The notes: a model not told the origin generated them from the sequence alone. A stretch of DNA of 64,000 nt from Arsenophonus sp052174135 (GCA_052174135.1 JBQMRZ010000027.1:496001-560000); one strand, 5' to 3'; positions 19,190 to 30,974 are shown, numbered from the stretch's first letter. Numbers and translations: made by a program.

Positions 19190-21060
19190 TATGATAATAT
19201 TTCGATACGTATTTTTTTTAATTAATTCAAGATAAATCAAGTAATGATTATACTCTTTATGGAACTTTTAAAACTTATTTTTATTTTATTAAAAAATTTA
19301 TTAACTAAATAACTAATTTATTTATGCTTAACAAAAATATTTTAAATAAAGCATCTTTATAACCTTGAAGATAGTTAATTTTGAAAATAGTTCAACTAAA
19401 ACCTTATAATCTTAATTTAGATAACAAGATTCACGATTAATTATTTTTTATAAAAAAAATAACATTAGAATCTAATATATTTAATAATAAGTTTATTCAA
19501 TAAAAAAATAATTTTTTCTTTTTGCTAATATTTGACATACTTAGTGCAAGTAAATAGTGAGATTTTAATCTTTTATAAGTAGGAATTAGGTAATCTTGCT
19601 TTAATTCTATTTATCTCTCGCTAAGAGTAACAAATAAATTTTAAATAATAATTCAATAAATATAAACTATTAGAAAATATTAATAATATTCTTTAAAATT
19701 TATATTTTTATTATTTTTCTATAAATTTTATTATTATTTTCTCAATTTTTAAAAATTTTTTTGAAAAGTCGAATTTTTATTTATATAATTCATTTATGTT
19801 AATTTTCTAATAAAATTCAGTTTTTATGAATTAAAACTATTTTTATTTTTATAACAGAAAAAATTTAGTTTTATATTAAAATTTAATCAATTTTACTTAA
19901 TTTTATTTTTTATTTTTGATTTATTTTATCAATAAACAAGTGATATCCGATAAGATGATATACTCGATCTTTTTAGAAAAAAAATTCTACTAAAAGCTAA
20001 ACAATTTTATGACTCTAAAGAAAAATAAATTTTCTATTTCGAACTAACTATAAATTGATTATTTTTCAATTTTATTTCTTATTTATAATACTTTTTTCAA
20101 AAAATTAAATCTTTAAAATTATAAATAAATATTGTTTTATGAAAAAAATTCTTTTTAATTAAAATAATAATTATATTAACATAATCATTAACATCGAATT
20201 GATAAAAATTATTTTTTTTTAAATAAAACGCATAATATAATTTTCTTGTTTTTTATGGATAATAAATAAAACCTCTAATTAGTTTCTATAATTAATTAAT
20301 CAATTATAAATCAAATATTTATTAATATAGAAATATTTAATTTCGTAACTTTTATATTTAAATATAAATTAGCTATCTAATATTTAATTATAAAATAAGC
20401 ATACTAAAACATAATTTCAACGAATTCATGTAAAACATTACATAATATAATATCAAAATATGATTCACATATTGTTTTTCATCATTTATCATTATAAATT
20501 AATTTGTTAATTTATTTGTATTATAAAAATTGATTTCAATATTAAAATGCATTAAAATTATTTAATAGATAAGTTCGTAACTATAATTATTTTTAATATT
20601 TATGTGCAAAATATAACCTTTAGTTTTAAATCTTATAAAATAAATAAAAAATCTTAACGATTATTTTTATTGTATAAATAACATATTTTAGCGTATTATT
20701 TATCATTTATAAAATTAAAACAAATTGCAAGTTTTTATCTTAATATATGAAATTGGTATTAAAAAAAATCAATACTTGATAAAGTTTCAATTTTACAAAA
20801 ATAGTATTTAAGAGGTCTTTAAAGAAGACTTTTTTGTTGGTAGCACGCACCAAAGCAAATATAGTTATCATCATTAAATTTTATTTAATGGTAATTTAGT
20901 GTTTACCATAAATTTAAATATAAATAAGTCTTTTCATTACATTTAATTTCAAAATCAATGCAAATAATGATGACAACATCAAAATTTTTTGATTAATACT
21001 CTTATAATAAATTATAAATCTACAATATAATTTCACTTGTAATAATAATTTAATTAATTA
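19190..21060 (-). pseudogene. mutL: Ghost of mismatch-repair protein MutL
   Basis: Occupies the mutL position (amiB-mutL-miaA in E. coli) on the same strand with about the expected length of 1.85 kb. Three blocks are readable in order. Near 20920-21001 a frame with E..SKNFD then IDFEIK matches ELVENSLDAG then IDIDIE of the ATPase N-terminus. Near 20800-20859 FALVRATNKK and KDLLNTI match LALARHATSKI and DDLEAII. Near 19210-19275 K-V-P and S-L-L-D-L match the KTPPGG and SVDLHPAIK end. Stops and frameshifts break every block, so mismatch repair through MutL is lost. The middle block is the strongest. Confidence 0.65.
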
Positions 21061-22259
21061 CACAAAGAAAAAATTTTTTTAATAAAATAATAATATATTT
21101 TACCTTATTTATTACTTTATTATTCATTTTAATAAATTTTATATAAAGTCATTACATGATTCTTGATGAATAAATATTATCACTAAACTTTTCTGATAAG
21201 CACTAAAAATAAAAATATTTTTTAAAATATTATTAATAATAATTATATATATTTTATAAAATAAGATAAAATATCGGTGGAATACAATAAATCAAAACTG
21301 ATATTTTTTAAATCATTTTATGAAAATTAATAATTTTATTTAAATTTCTCAGTATCTTTATTGCGAAACTGTAACATATGTACTAATCATTACAAAACTG
21401 CAATTCTATAATTATTTAGAAAAAATAATAATTCATGTCTATTTTTTTAAAAAAAAAAATAAAAAATTTAAATAATTGCTATTATATGTTATCACCATGC
21501 TAAATATCAAATCTATTTTTTAATAATTCTTTAATTTATATGTATAATAATTATTATTATATTTTTAACGATGAAATTTTATTAAATTCTATTTACATTT
21601 TTACTATTAGATTTAGCATTAATTAATACGATAACTTACAAAGTGTTTTTATGTATACGTATGGATTAAAATAATCGAAAATAATTAATTAACTTTTCTT
21701 AATAATTTATAGAATAATTAATAGAATAATTAATAGAATAATTAATAGTGATTCACTAATTAACTTAATTGCTTATTAAAATACGTTAGATAGCAATATA
21801 TCATTGTAACTATTCTTTAGTGTAAATTTATTTGATAGCAATACACTTTGCTAACAAGCCAATAATTTATTTCCTATATTTGTATTTGTTATTTCGATGA
21901 AAAAATATTAATATTGAAATTATTCGTTATCTTTTTTAATAAAATTCTTCTTTTTTATTAAATCTTTTTTATGATCTTTATTAACAATAAAAATACATGA
22001 TTAAATAACTAAAATCAATAATTAAATATTGAAATTCATAAAAAATAATAAACTAAATTAGTTCTAGAAAATATAAACTAATTTTTTAATATAAATTATT
22101 ACTAGAGAAGTATTAAATAAAATCAAAACATATACATTAATTTGTCAATAAGAATTACTAAATAATAAATTTATTGCTAATAAAAATTAATAAATGAAGT
22201 TGCTATTTTTTATTAGCTTAAGTTTAAGCTTTTATCATGATTAAAATTAATATTTTTCT
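21061..22259. other. 1.2-kb stretch where amiB would be expected
   Basis: By synteny this is the place of the cell-separation amidase gene amiB, and its length is close to that gene's. I could not find a readable AmiB block. It contains a three-copy 12-base tandem repeat at 21711-21746. Confidence 0.4.
21711..21746. repeat. Three tandem copies of a 12-base unit
   Basis: AGAATAATTAAT repeated three times without change in noncoding sequence, probably by replication slippage. Confidence 0.85.
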
Positions 22260-22721
22260 CTAGTATGAGAATTTTTCTAATAACATTTTTCCATATATTG
22301 ATAATGCGACAAATCGAGCTTTTCTTCCATTATTATTGTATGATAAATAAAGTTCAAGATCAGCATGTGGTAAAATTCCTTTACCTTTCTTTGGCCATTC
22401 AACTAAACATATAGCTCGCCAATCAAAGTAATCACGAATACCTATAAATTCAAGCTCTTCAGGATCAGTTAAACGATATAAATCAAAATGATAAACAAAA
22501 TTATCAGAAAAAAAGTAATATTCAACTAAAGTATAAGTTGGGCTTTTTACATGTCCTTGATAACCTAGTCCTTGCAAAAAACCACGACTAAAAGTTGTTT
22601 TTCCAGTACCTAAATCTCCATATAAATAAAGAATAAAGCATTGATTACAAAAACATCCTAAACGATTCCCTAAAGTTATTGTTTCTTTTTCATCAGCAAG
22701 CAATAATATAAATTCTTTCAT
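22260..22721 (-). CDS. tsaE: tRNA threonylcarbamoyladenosine ATPase TsaE
   Basis: Works with TsaB and TsaD to place the t6A modification at A37 of tRNAs that read ANN codons. It has 153 residues, as in E. coli YjeE. The P-loop GDLGTGKTT is at residues 35-43, followed by FSRGFLQGLG, the conserved KSPTYTLVE and VYHFDLYRL, and LVEWPKKG. It is essential in most bacteria, which fits its survival between eroded neighbours: the amiB position below and the nnr and queG positions above. No strong ribosome binding site is visible. Confidence 0.96.
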   Translation of the reverse strand: MKEFILLLADEKETITLGNRLGCFCNQCFILYLYGDLGTGKTTFSRGFLQGLGYQGHVKSPTYTLVEYYFFSDNFVYHFDLYRLTDPEELEFIGIRDYFDWRAICLVEWPKKGKGILPHADLELYLSYNNNGRKARFVALSIYGKMLLEKFSY

Positions 22722-23909
22722 AAAATATTGCCATTTTTTCTAATATTTATTTAATAATTTAAATTTAAAAATAACTGATAAAGACTAATATTTATAGTAT
22801 AAATATAAATATTTAATTTTATTTGAGTTGATTATTATATCATAATTTTTATATAAATTTATTTAAATTATATAAAAATAAATAAATAATAATTTTTATT
22901 ACAATCAAATAATTAAAATTTATATATTAAATAGTTAACCATTTTACGTATAATAAACAAGTTTCATTAAATTAATATTTCATTATAAATATAAACATAT
23001 TCTACTATAAAAATATTTATACAGTAGAAATTAAAAAAAAATTAATTATTTTTATAATTAATATTTTGAAAATAATTTCAGTTTTTAAAAAAAATTAATG
23101 AATAAAAAGATTTATAACTTATCTAAAAACATATTATTCTATAGATAATTTTGTACAATAAAATAAAAAACTTTGTATCATGAAAACTAAAATTTAATTT
23201 TAGATGAATATAAATAAATAGGTTATTAAAATATTTTAACTAAAAATATAAGGAATTTAGTTATAAAATCATTATTATTAATTAATTACTTTTAATTCAT
23301 TAAATATGGAAATAACTTTTCCGTTAAGAAGAATTAACAACCATTGATTACTTAGTTTATATATTATATACCTAATGTATATTTAAAAATTAAAAAAAAA
23401 TAAAGTTCTATCTATAGAAAATAATCTTATTAATGAGAAATTAAAAGCATAGTTCATTTCAAATAACTATTTTTATTTAAAATTAATTGATTTTCATAAA
23501 AATTATATAAAAATTTTCAATCAAATTAAATCAAAATCTAAAATAAAATTCACTAATAAATAATATACATAATTACAAAATTTTCTGTAATAAAGAGGTT
23601 AAAACCAAAATATTAAAATTAATAAATTATTTATTAATTTTATGCAAATATTTATATAAATAAAATTTATAAAATAATAAAAACCGAATTATAGACATTA
23701 GTAAGTATTTATTCTTTTGCTACTTTGAATTAACACCATATAATATTTATATTAACAATAATATTTTAATTGATAAATATCATAAACTATATAAAAATTA
23801 TTAAATAAATAAGAGCTTTTAAAGTAGAGAATTTTACTCTCAACTTAATATTAATTAATATACTAAAATATAACTTAATAATAATTAAACTTATACATAA
23901 TAATAGGAT
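22722..23909. other. 1.2-kb stretch without a recognisable gene
   Basis: E. coli has nnr, queG and three glycine tRNA genes between tsaE and orn. I see no tRNA-like fold and no readable trace of either protein. The sequence is among the most AT-rich in the window. Confidence 0.45.
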
Positions 23910-24452
23910 TTAAAAATTTATAAAATATTTGCGATAATAACTCAACTCTGCAATAGATTCATATACATCTTTTAAAGCCTGATGGGTATTTTTTTTCCTA
24001 AAACCTGATAATATATTAGGCTTCCAACGGCGGGCAAGTTCTTTTAATGTACTAACGTCTATATAACGATAATGAAAGTATTTTTCTAATTCAGGCATAT
24101 ATTTAAATAAAAAACGACGATCTTGAGCAACACCATTACCACAAATTGGTGAAACTCCTATAGGTAACCATTTTTCTAAAAATGAAATTGTAGCTAATTC
24201 AGCTTTTTTTTCATCATATTGACTAGATTTAACTCTATCAATCAATCCGCTTTTAGTGTGAATTTTAATATTCCATTCATTCATAATTAATAATTCATCT
24301 GATTGATGAATAGCAATAACTGGTCCTTCAGATAAAATTGTTAAATTAGAATCAGTAACAATTGTTGCGATTTCAATAATTCGATCCTTCTTTGGATCTA
24401 ATCCCGTCATCTCTAAATCTATCCAAATTAAATTATTATCATTATTTATCAT
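23910..24452 (-). CDS. orn: Oligoribonuclease
   Basis: Degrades the di- to pentaribonucleotides left by other RNases; essential in E. coli. It has 180 residues against 181. The DEDDh catalytic set is present: IDLEMTG near residue 12, QDRRFL in the centre, and HQALKD near the end. One local change is GNGVAQDRRF where E. coli has GNSIGQDRRF. AGGA precedes the ATG. It is divergent from the rsgA-psd-mscM group, as in E. coli. Confidence 0.96.
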   Translation of the reverse strand: MINNDNNLIWIDLEMTGLDPKKDRIIEIATIVTDSNLTILSEGPVIAIHQSDELLIMNEWNIKIHTKSGLIDRVKSSQYDEKKAELATISFLEKWLPIGVSPICGNGVAQDRRFLFKYMPELEKYFHYRYIDVSTLKELARRWKPNILSGFRKKNTHQALKDVYESIAELSYYRKYFINF

Positions 24453-25332
24453 TTTATATCCTAAGTAATATGTTAAAGGTGATACATCTAATACTCAATA
24501 TATTAAAACTTTTTAAAAAAAAGAACTATAATAACTAATTATATAGATAATAAATTTAGTTGATATATTTTAATATTAATGAGAACTAATGGGATATATT
24601 AAAAATATTTTACAAAAATAATAATATTGAATACATGTATAAATCATCAAATTAAACTAAAATGATATCATAAAATACTAATAATAATTAATTTAGTATT
24701 TATTAAGATAGGTTAATTATTATTTATTTTAAAAACATGTAAGTATCTAAAAAAAACAAATATAACATTTAATGCTACAACATTTACTGAATAATTATCT
24801 CATTTTCATATTTTATATGTTATTTAGTGGCGTATCTTGCATGATACATAAATAATATGACATAAAGGATAATAGCATATAATAAAATATTCCATAAATA
24901 AAAATAAGTATATTAACTTGCTAATATTGTTATATTATAACGTTAATAACCCCTATCATCACTAAATCTAAACAAAATCATCATATTAGTTATCAAAAAT
25001 GTTATTTTAATTATCATTAAGCATTATTGATCGTTTTTTAATTACTTAAAATATTAATAATATTAAACTAATTATTTTTTTAAATAAAATCGACTTTTTA
25101 AGGAAATAAAATAAGAAATAAATTAAATGAATTAATAAAATTTTATCATAATATTAGCTATATAGCCTTAAAGATTTATAACTATAATAACGAAAAAAAT
25201 TTTTATTGAGATTCTTTATAGTAAGAGTATTTATTTTGAAGACATTTAATATTAATTAACTTAATTTGACCTTAAAATCACTATCTAATAATAAAAATAT
25301 TCACTAAATAAATATCTAATGTAGTATATGTT
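24453..25332. other. Upstream part of the rsgA position, unreadable
   Basis: By synteny this would hold the orn and rsgA promoters and the first two thirds of rsgA. I see only AT-rich sequence with stops in all frames. Confidence 0.4.
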
Positions 25333-25565
25333 ACGGTATCATGTAAATAATTTTACACCTTTACATCTATTTTAACAAATAAGATCTTATTGATTCACTA
25401 AATACCTATAAATTTACATTTTATTTTTTTTTAAAAAGGAACAAATAACTAAACAGTTAGTCAAATCTTAAGAAGATTTGCATACTCATATATAAATACT
25501 ACAACTTATCGGGTCATAAATGTTTAAAATATCCTTAGCGCATTCTGCAATAAGTGTAGTTTTAT
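25333..25565 (+). pseudogene. rsgA: Ghost of ribosome-biogenesis GTPase RsgA (3' part)
   Basis: In E. coli rsgA precedes psd on the same strand, and these bases lie about 200 before psd. Ordered blocks are readable. S-C-K-stop-F-Y-T-F near 25339 matches AARLYHF. DLIDSLNTYKF (25383-25415) matches DVIDSPGVREF, the G3 region. KEQITKQLVKS (25436-25468) matches PEQITQGFVEF. KYYNLSGH near 25490 matches KYRDCKH of the zinc region. They fall in different frames with stops between them. RsgA checks the 30S decoding centre during assembly; its loss slows growth in E. coli but is tolerated. Confidence 0.75.
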
Positions 25566-25759
25566 TAAAAAACAAAAAATTACAATTTTAATATCATCAT
25601 TAAATTCTAGATAATATAGAATAAATAAAATGATATATTCTTATGGGTAATAATAGTTATAAACATAATCTTAAATTCATAAAAAATATATTATGAATAA
25701 TAACTTTTTTGGTTACGACTCAAAAAAATACTAAGTTCATTGAACTATAGGTTAACAAT

Positions 25760-26680
25760 GTGCTGAAAAAAATAAATATTAAATTACAATATCTTTTGCC
25801 AAAACAAAGATTAACAAGATTAGCAGGTTGGTTTGCAGATCAAAAATTAGCTGGATTTACTCAGTTAATAATTAAACTTTTTGTTATATTTTATAAAGTT
25901 GATATGACAGAAGCTAAAGAAAGAAAATTTTCAGCTTATTTAACTTTTAATGATTTTTTTGCTCGTCAATTAAAAAAAAATATTCGTCCTATTGTTAAAG
26001 GTAATAATCAACTTGCCATACCTGCCGATGGTGTAATAAGCCAATTAGGATTAATTATAAATGATCAAATTTTACAGGTTAAAGGTCATTCTTATAATTT
26101 AAAAAGATTATTAGCAGATAATCAATTACTAACTGATAAATTTCATAATGGATTGTTTATAACTACTTATTTATCTCCACGTGATTATCATCGTGTCCAT
26201 ATGCCTTGTGATGGATTACTAACTGAAATGATTTATGTTCCCGGTAATCTTTTTTCTGTCAACCAACTTACTGTAAAAAATGTTCCTAATCTCTTTACTC
26301 GTAATAAGCGTTTAATTTGTATTTTTGACACGCCAGTGAAAAAAATGGCACAAATTTTAGTAGGTGCAACAATTGTCGGAAGCATAGATATTAATTGGCG
26401 CAATAATTGTTTTAACAATAAGTATGAAAAAAATATTAAACATTGGATTTATCCAAAAAAAGATAAAATTGGAGCAATTTATCTAAAAAAGGGCGAAGAA
26501 ATGGGAAAATTTAAACTTGGTTCAACTGTTATTAATTTGTTTGAATCCAATCAGATAAAACTTAATGTTATTTTGAAGCAAGGAACTATTACTAGAGTAG
26601 GTGAACTATTAGCAGAATCAATTTATTCAAATGCAGAGAAATATACTAATCCACAAAATTTAATAAATGGATCTAAGTAA
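25760..26680 (+). CDS. psd: Phosphatidylserine decarboxylase proenzyme
   Basis: Makes phosphatidylethanolamine from phosphatidylserine at the inner membrane. It cleaves itself inside LGST to form the pyruvoyl cofactor; that motif is present in KLGSTVINLF about 50 residues from the end. DGVISQLG and DYHRVHMPCDG, which contain the conserved aspartate and histidines, are intact. The start is GTG, giving MLKKINIKLQYLLPKQ, which matches MLNSFKLSLQYILPK of E. coli; the only nearby ATG overlaps in another frame and closes at once. It has 306 residues against 322, the difference being a shorter C-terminal acidic tail. mscM follows after 21 bases. Confidence 0.95.
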   Translation: MLKKINIKLQYLLPKQRLTRLAGWFADQKLAGFTQLIIKLFVIFYKVDMTEAKERKFSAYLTFNDFFARQLKKNIRPIVKGNNQLAIPADGVISQLGLIINDQILQVKGHSYNLKRLLADNQLLTDKFHNGLFITTYLSPRDYHRVHMPCDGLLTEMIYVPGNLFSVNQLTVKNVPNLFTRNKRLICIFDTPVKKMAQILVGATIVGSIDINWRNNCFNNKYEKNIKHWIYPKKDKIGAIYLKKGEEMGKFKLGSTVINLFESNQIKLNVILKQGTITRVGELLAESIYSNAEKYTNPQNLINGSK

Positions 26681-26701
26681 TTTTTTCTAAGGAATCATAT
26701 T

Positions 26702-29700
26702 GTGCACCTGATAGTCTGCATTCTATTTAATCTCTCATTTATTGTTACACCTGCATTTGCAACTATTAATCTTGATGAAACACAAATTAAAAAAGAGATT
26801 AAACAACTTGAAATAAATAAAAATTCAAAAAATATAGAAATTATTCAAGCATTACAGGGCGCTATAAATTGGTTATCAGAAGCAGAAGAATCAGAAAAAA
26901 AAACTCGTGCTTATCAAGAAGCAATCTATAACTTTCCTAAAATCATAAAAGAATTACAACAACAATTTCTTATTGAAAGAAACAAAACAATTATTATACC
27001 AACCAATATAACTATCCTTGAACTTGAGCAACGTATTGTTCAGACTAGTAGTCAATTACTTGATCAAGCTAGGCAAATTCAGCAGGAACAAGATAAAAAT
27101 CGTGAAATCAGCGACTCTCTTGTAACATTACCTCAGCAAGTATTAGAAGCTCGCCGTTTACTTTCTGACTCTATTGCAAGATTACAATCGCTTCATGTTG
27201 TTTCGATTTCTCCTTTAGCTGAAGCGCGATATAAGTTAGCGCAAACAGAAGTCACAGCAAGAAAATCAAAAAGCAATGAGCTAGAAATAGCACAACTTTC
27301 AGCAAATAATCGGCAGGAAATTGCTCACTTACGCATTGAACTTTTTAAAAAACGTTATCAGCGAATTGATAAAGAGCTTCAGTTATTACGAAATCATCTA
27401 AACTTTCAGCGACAAGAAAAAGCACAACTCGCACTTAAACACACTGAAATGTTAGCTTCTCAAAGTAGCGAGCTTCCTAAATTTTTAATAGAACAATTAC
27501 AACTAAATCGTAAATTATCACAACAACTTAATGAACAAGCATATAGAATAAATGATATTGAACAGAGACAACGCCAAACTTTAAGTGATATATTAACTGT
27601 TCGTCAAGCGCTTGGAACAATTCGCGAGCAGGCTCAATGGTTAAGTGGCTCAACTACTTTAGGAGAAGCATTACGAGCACAGTTATATCATTTACCAGAA
27701 GTTCCAAAAAATCAGCAAATTAACAGAGAGATCATTAATAAACAAGTTGATCGCCTTAAATATCAAGATATGCTTGAAAATTTGAACTCCAACAATAAAG
27801 AAAATGAAAAAAAACAATTCGAAATAAAAAATTTTACGTTAGAACAAAATCAAATTTATAATTCACTCATCAAAACTCAAAAAGAATTATTAAGTTCAAT
27901 GATTTCTGGTTATGGTACTGAGATATTAGAATTAACTAAGCTTAACCTTGAAGTGACACAATTAATCGATACATTAACAGAGATTAAAGATGCAACTCAT
28001 CGTTATATGTTTTGGATTGCAGATACTGATCCTATAAATCTCAATTATCCAATTATAATAGTAAAAGATTTAACTCAATTATTATCATTAGATACTTTAT
28101 CTCAACTTAGTAATGCAATTAAAGTCATCTTCACTTCTCAGGATACCTTACTATACCTCCTCGTTGCTATTACTATTGTAATTTTTAGCATCAGTACACA
28201 TCAACATTATAATAATTTTCTTCTTCGTGCTAGTACGCGAATTGGTAAAGTAACACAGGATCGATTTATTTTAACCTTACGAACAGTATTTTGGTCGATT
28301 CTTATTGCACTTCCTTTACCTATTTTATGGTCAGCAATTGGTTATGGTCTACAAAGCGTTTGGCAATTTCAAATGGCCACTGCTATTGGTTTTGGTCTCA
28401 GAGCAACAACACCAGTTTTATGGATATTTATGATTAGCGCTACTTTTGCATTACCAAATGGATTATTTATTTCTCATTTTGGTTGGTCTGAAGAAAACGT
28501 AAAAAAGGCAATGCGTTATTATCAATTGTCTATTTTTGTCATAGTTCCATTAATGATGGCTTTAATTACATTTGAATATTATAATAATCGTGAATTTGCC
28601 ACAAGTTTAGGTAGACTATGTTTCTTATTACTCTGTATTGCGCTAAGTTTGATTACACGTAATCTTAAGCGAGTAGGTGTACCACTTTATTTAGATCGCC
28701 ATGGATCCGGTGAAAATACAATTAATAATATATTATGGTTATTATTAATTATAGCACCAATTTTTTCCGCAGTTGCAGCGTTATTAGGTTACCTTTCAAC
28801 ATCTCAAGAACTTTTAGCTAGATTGGAAACCTCTGTTGCAATTTGGTTTTTTTTGCTGATTATTTATCATATTATTCGTCGTTGGATGTCTATCCAACGA
28901 CGTAAAATTGCTTTTGAAAGAGCAAAACAACGTCGAGCTAATATTCTTGCTCAACGGGCAAAAGATGAAGATGATATTACCAGTAGTATTAATAGTAGTG
29001 GTGAAGGATTAGTTGATATTGAAGAAAGTACAATTGACTTAGATACAATTAGCGCGCAATCTCTTGGTTTAGTTCGCTCTATTCTTACAATGATAGCACT
29101 AGTTTCACTGATTTTAATCTGGTCTGAACTACATTCAGCATTCTCTTTTCTAGAAAATATTCAACTTTGGAATGTAACTACTGCCATTAATGGTGTAGAT
29201 ACCATTCAATTTATTACCCTTAGTTCTTTATTTATTACTATTCTTATTATTATAATTACTGCACAATTAATTAGAAACTTTCCAGCATTGTTAGAACTCG
29301 CTTTATTGCAACACCTCGATTTAACACCAGGAACAGGTTATGCAATCATCACTTTAACTAAATATACTATTGCACTTATAGGTAGTTTAATCGGATTTTC
29401 CATGCTTGGAATTGAGTGGTCAAAATTACAATGGTTAATTGCCGCAATGGGAGTTGGATTAGGATTTGGTTTGCAAGAAATCTTTGCTAACATCATTTCT
29501 GGTTTAATGATCTTATTTGAAAAACCAATTCGCATTGGTGATACTGTCACTATTCGTGATTTAACGGGGAGTATTACAAAAATTAATACTAGAGCAACAA
29601 CTTTAACAGATTGGGATCGTAAAGAAATTATTGTTCCTAATAAAGCATTTATTACCGAGCAATTTATTAACTGGTCGTTATCCGATACTATTACCCGTAT

Positions 29701-30022
29701 TGTTTTAACTATTCCAGCGCCTGCTGAAATAGATAGCGCTAAAATTAGTCAAATTTTACTTGATTCAGCAAAAAAAACACTAATGATTTTAACTAATCCC
29801 ACACCTGAAGTATACCTTGTTAATTTAGAGCAAGGTATACAAATTTTTGAATTACGTATATATGTAGCAGAAATGGGACATCGAATGCCAGCTCGTCATG
29901 AAGTTCATCAAAATATATTAATCAGCTTTACTAAGCATGGAATTAGATTACCATTTCCTCCATTTCAAACAAAAATTAACATGACAACTGATAATATATT
30001 ACAATGCATTAAAAAAAAATAA
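26702..30022 (+). CDS. mscM: Mechanosensitive channel MscM (MscS family, long form)
   Basis: Large inner-membrane channel of the MscS family that opens under mild osmotic downshock. It has 1106 residues against 1107 in E. coli YjeP. The start is GTG with AAGGA about 7 bases upstream. Order: signal peptide ending near TPAFA; a long periplasmic coiled-coil region (about 20-480) rich in Gln and Glu; about eight membrane segments (about 490-850); then the pore and beta domain, with GVGLGFGLQEIFANIISG and LFEKPIRIGDTVTI. It is by far the largest intact gene here, and its survival at full length suggests selection, perhaps for osmotic protection in the host. It is in an operon with psd. Confidence 0.96.
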   Translation: MHLIVCILFNLSFIVTPAFATINLDETQIKKEIKQLEINKNSKNIEIIQALQGAINWLSEAEESEKKTRAYQEAIYNFPKIIKELQQQFLIERNKTIIIPTNITILELEQRIVQTSSQLLDQARQIQQEQDKNREISDSLVTLPQQVLEARRLLSDSIARLQSLHVVSISPLAEARYKLAQTEVTARKSKSNELEIAQLSANNRQEIAHLRIELFKKRYQRIDKELQLLRNHLNFQRQEKAQLALKHTEMLASQSSELPKFLIEQLQLNRKLSQQLNEQAYRINDIEQRQRQTLSDILTVRQALGTIREQAQWLSGSTTLGEALRAQLYHLPEVPKNQQINREIINKQVDRLKYQDMLENLNSNNKENEKKQFEIKNFTLEQNQIYNSLIKTQKELLSSMISGYGTEILELTKLNLEVTQLIDTLTEIKDATHRYMFWIADTDPINLNYPIIIVKDLTQLLSLDTLSQLSNAIKVIFTSQDTLLYLLVAITIVIFSISTHQHYNNFLLRASTRIGKVTQDRFILTLRTVFWSILIALPLPILWSAIGYGLQSVWQFQMATAIGFGLRATTPVLWIFMISATFALPNGLFISHFGWSEENVKKAMRYYQLSIFVIVPLMMALITFEYYNNREFATSLGRLCFLLLCIALSLITRNLKRVGVPLYLDRHGSGENTINNILWLLLIIAPIFSAVAALLGYLSTSQELLARLETSVAIWFFLLIIYHIIRRWMSIQRRKIAFERAKQRRANILAQRAKDEDDITSSINSSGEGLVDIEESTIDLDTISAQSLGLVRSILTMIALVSLILIWSELHSAFSFLENIQLWNVTTAINGVDTIQFITLSSLFITILIIIITAQLIRNFPALLELALLQHLDLTPGTGYAIITLTKYTIALIGSLIGFSMLGIEWSKLQWLIAAMGVGLGFGLQEIFANIISGLMILFEKPIRIGDTVTIRDLTGSITKINTRATTLTDWDRKEIIVPNKAFITEQFINWSLSDTITRIVLTIPAPAEIDSAKISQILLDSAKKTLMILTNPTPEVYLVNLEQGIQIFELRIYVAEMGHRMPARHEVHQNILISFTKHGIRLPFPPFQTKINMTTDNILQCIKKK

Positions 30023-30066
30023 ATTTAAAAATAACTCAACAAAAAACAATAAAATTATAAATTACA

Positions 30067-30104
30067 ATAAACTTTATATTAAAGTACTTTAATATAAAGT
30101 TTAT
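30067..30104 (+). terminator. mscM terminator, 38-bp perfect palindrome
   Basis: Two perfect 19-base arms with no spacer (arm TAAACTTTATATTAAAG with short flanks), 45 bases after the mscM stop. The sequence following on the plus strand is T-rich. GC is low, so the long stem must compensate. Confidence 0.6.
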
Positions 30105-30940
30105 CTATAATATTTTATTATTTTTTATTAAAAAAATTTATTAATCTTGTGGATGATTTTTCGATTTTCTTTATTTTCATTAAAAATTAATGTATAAACT
30201 ATTACCTATACATATATACTTTATGATTAATACCATATCATTTATATATAAAACTTAAATAATTCTGAATTTTACATTATCCTTAAATTACTTTTAATAT
30301 ATTTAAAGATAAATATAAAAGATCAACTTTTGTAAATTTTTATTAAATTATAATTAATGCTATTCTTTAATTTAAAATCAAATTATTTCAATATGTAACT
30401 AAGTTTTAGTATGCAATAATCATAAAAATTTAAAATAATTTCAATAAATTTCATTTAAAATCAATTAACTACTACAACACATTATTGTAGTAAGTATTTT
30501 TGGGTTCACAAAATACTGTTGGATAATATCCTAATAATATTCTAATAATATTCTATTAGATGATTATGAACATGTTTAAACTAAAATCATATACATCAAT
30601 AGGTTTCAATTATATGCTTATATTATCTAATTAAATATTTTAATAAAAATAATTTTCTTAAAATTTTTATAATTTTTATTGGAAGAAATATTTTACGATA
30701 ATTAATGTAAAATTTTATTATTAAATTATTAATACTAATTTTTCTGATTAACTTTTTAAATAAAATATAATATTAATAAGAAATAAAAGACATAATAAGT
30801 TGTTTTTAATATAAATAAAAAATTAATTTTTATATTTAGAATTTTGAAAATGTAATATTTAAAGAATTATTAAAATAATAAGTAGTATTATTATCAAGTT
30901 TATTTATGGCTATAAAATCAAAAAAATAAATTTAAAAATA

Positions 30941-30974
30941 TTATTCTTTATGATATAGATATAAATCATAAAGA
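30941..30974. repeat. Hairpin in the gene desert
   Basis: Perfect 12-base arms (ATTCTTTATGAT) around a 10-base loop, followed by TTTTAATT on the plus strand. It has the form of a terminator without a gene. Confidence 0.5.

Noticed and set aside
20811..20855. Two adjacent GC-richer hairpins, the first followed by a T-run, looked like a small RNA or terminator on the plus strand.
   Set aside because: Translated on the minus strand the same bases give FALVRATNKK, matching the MutL motif LALARHATSKI at the right place. The richer composition is explained by a coding ghost.
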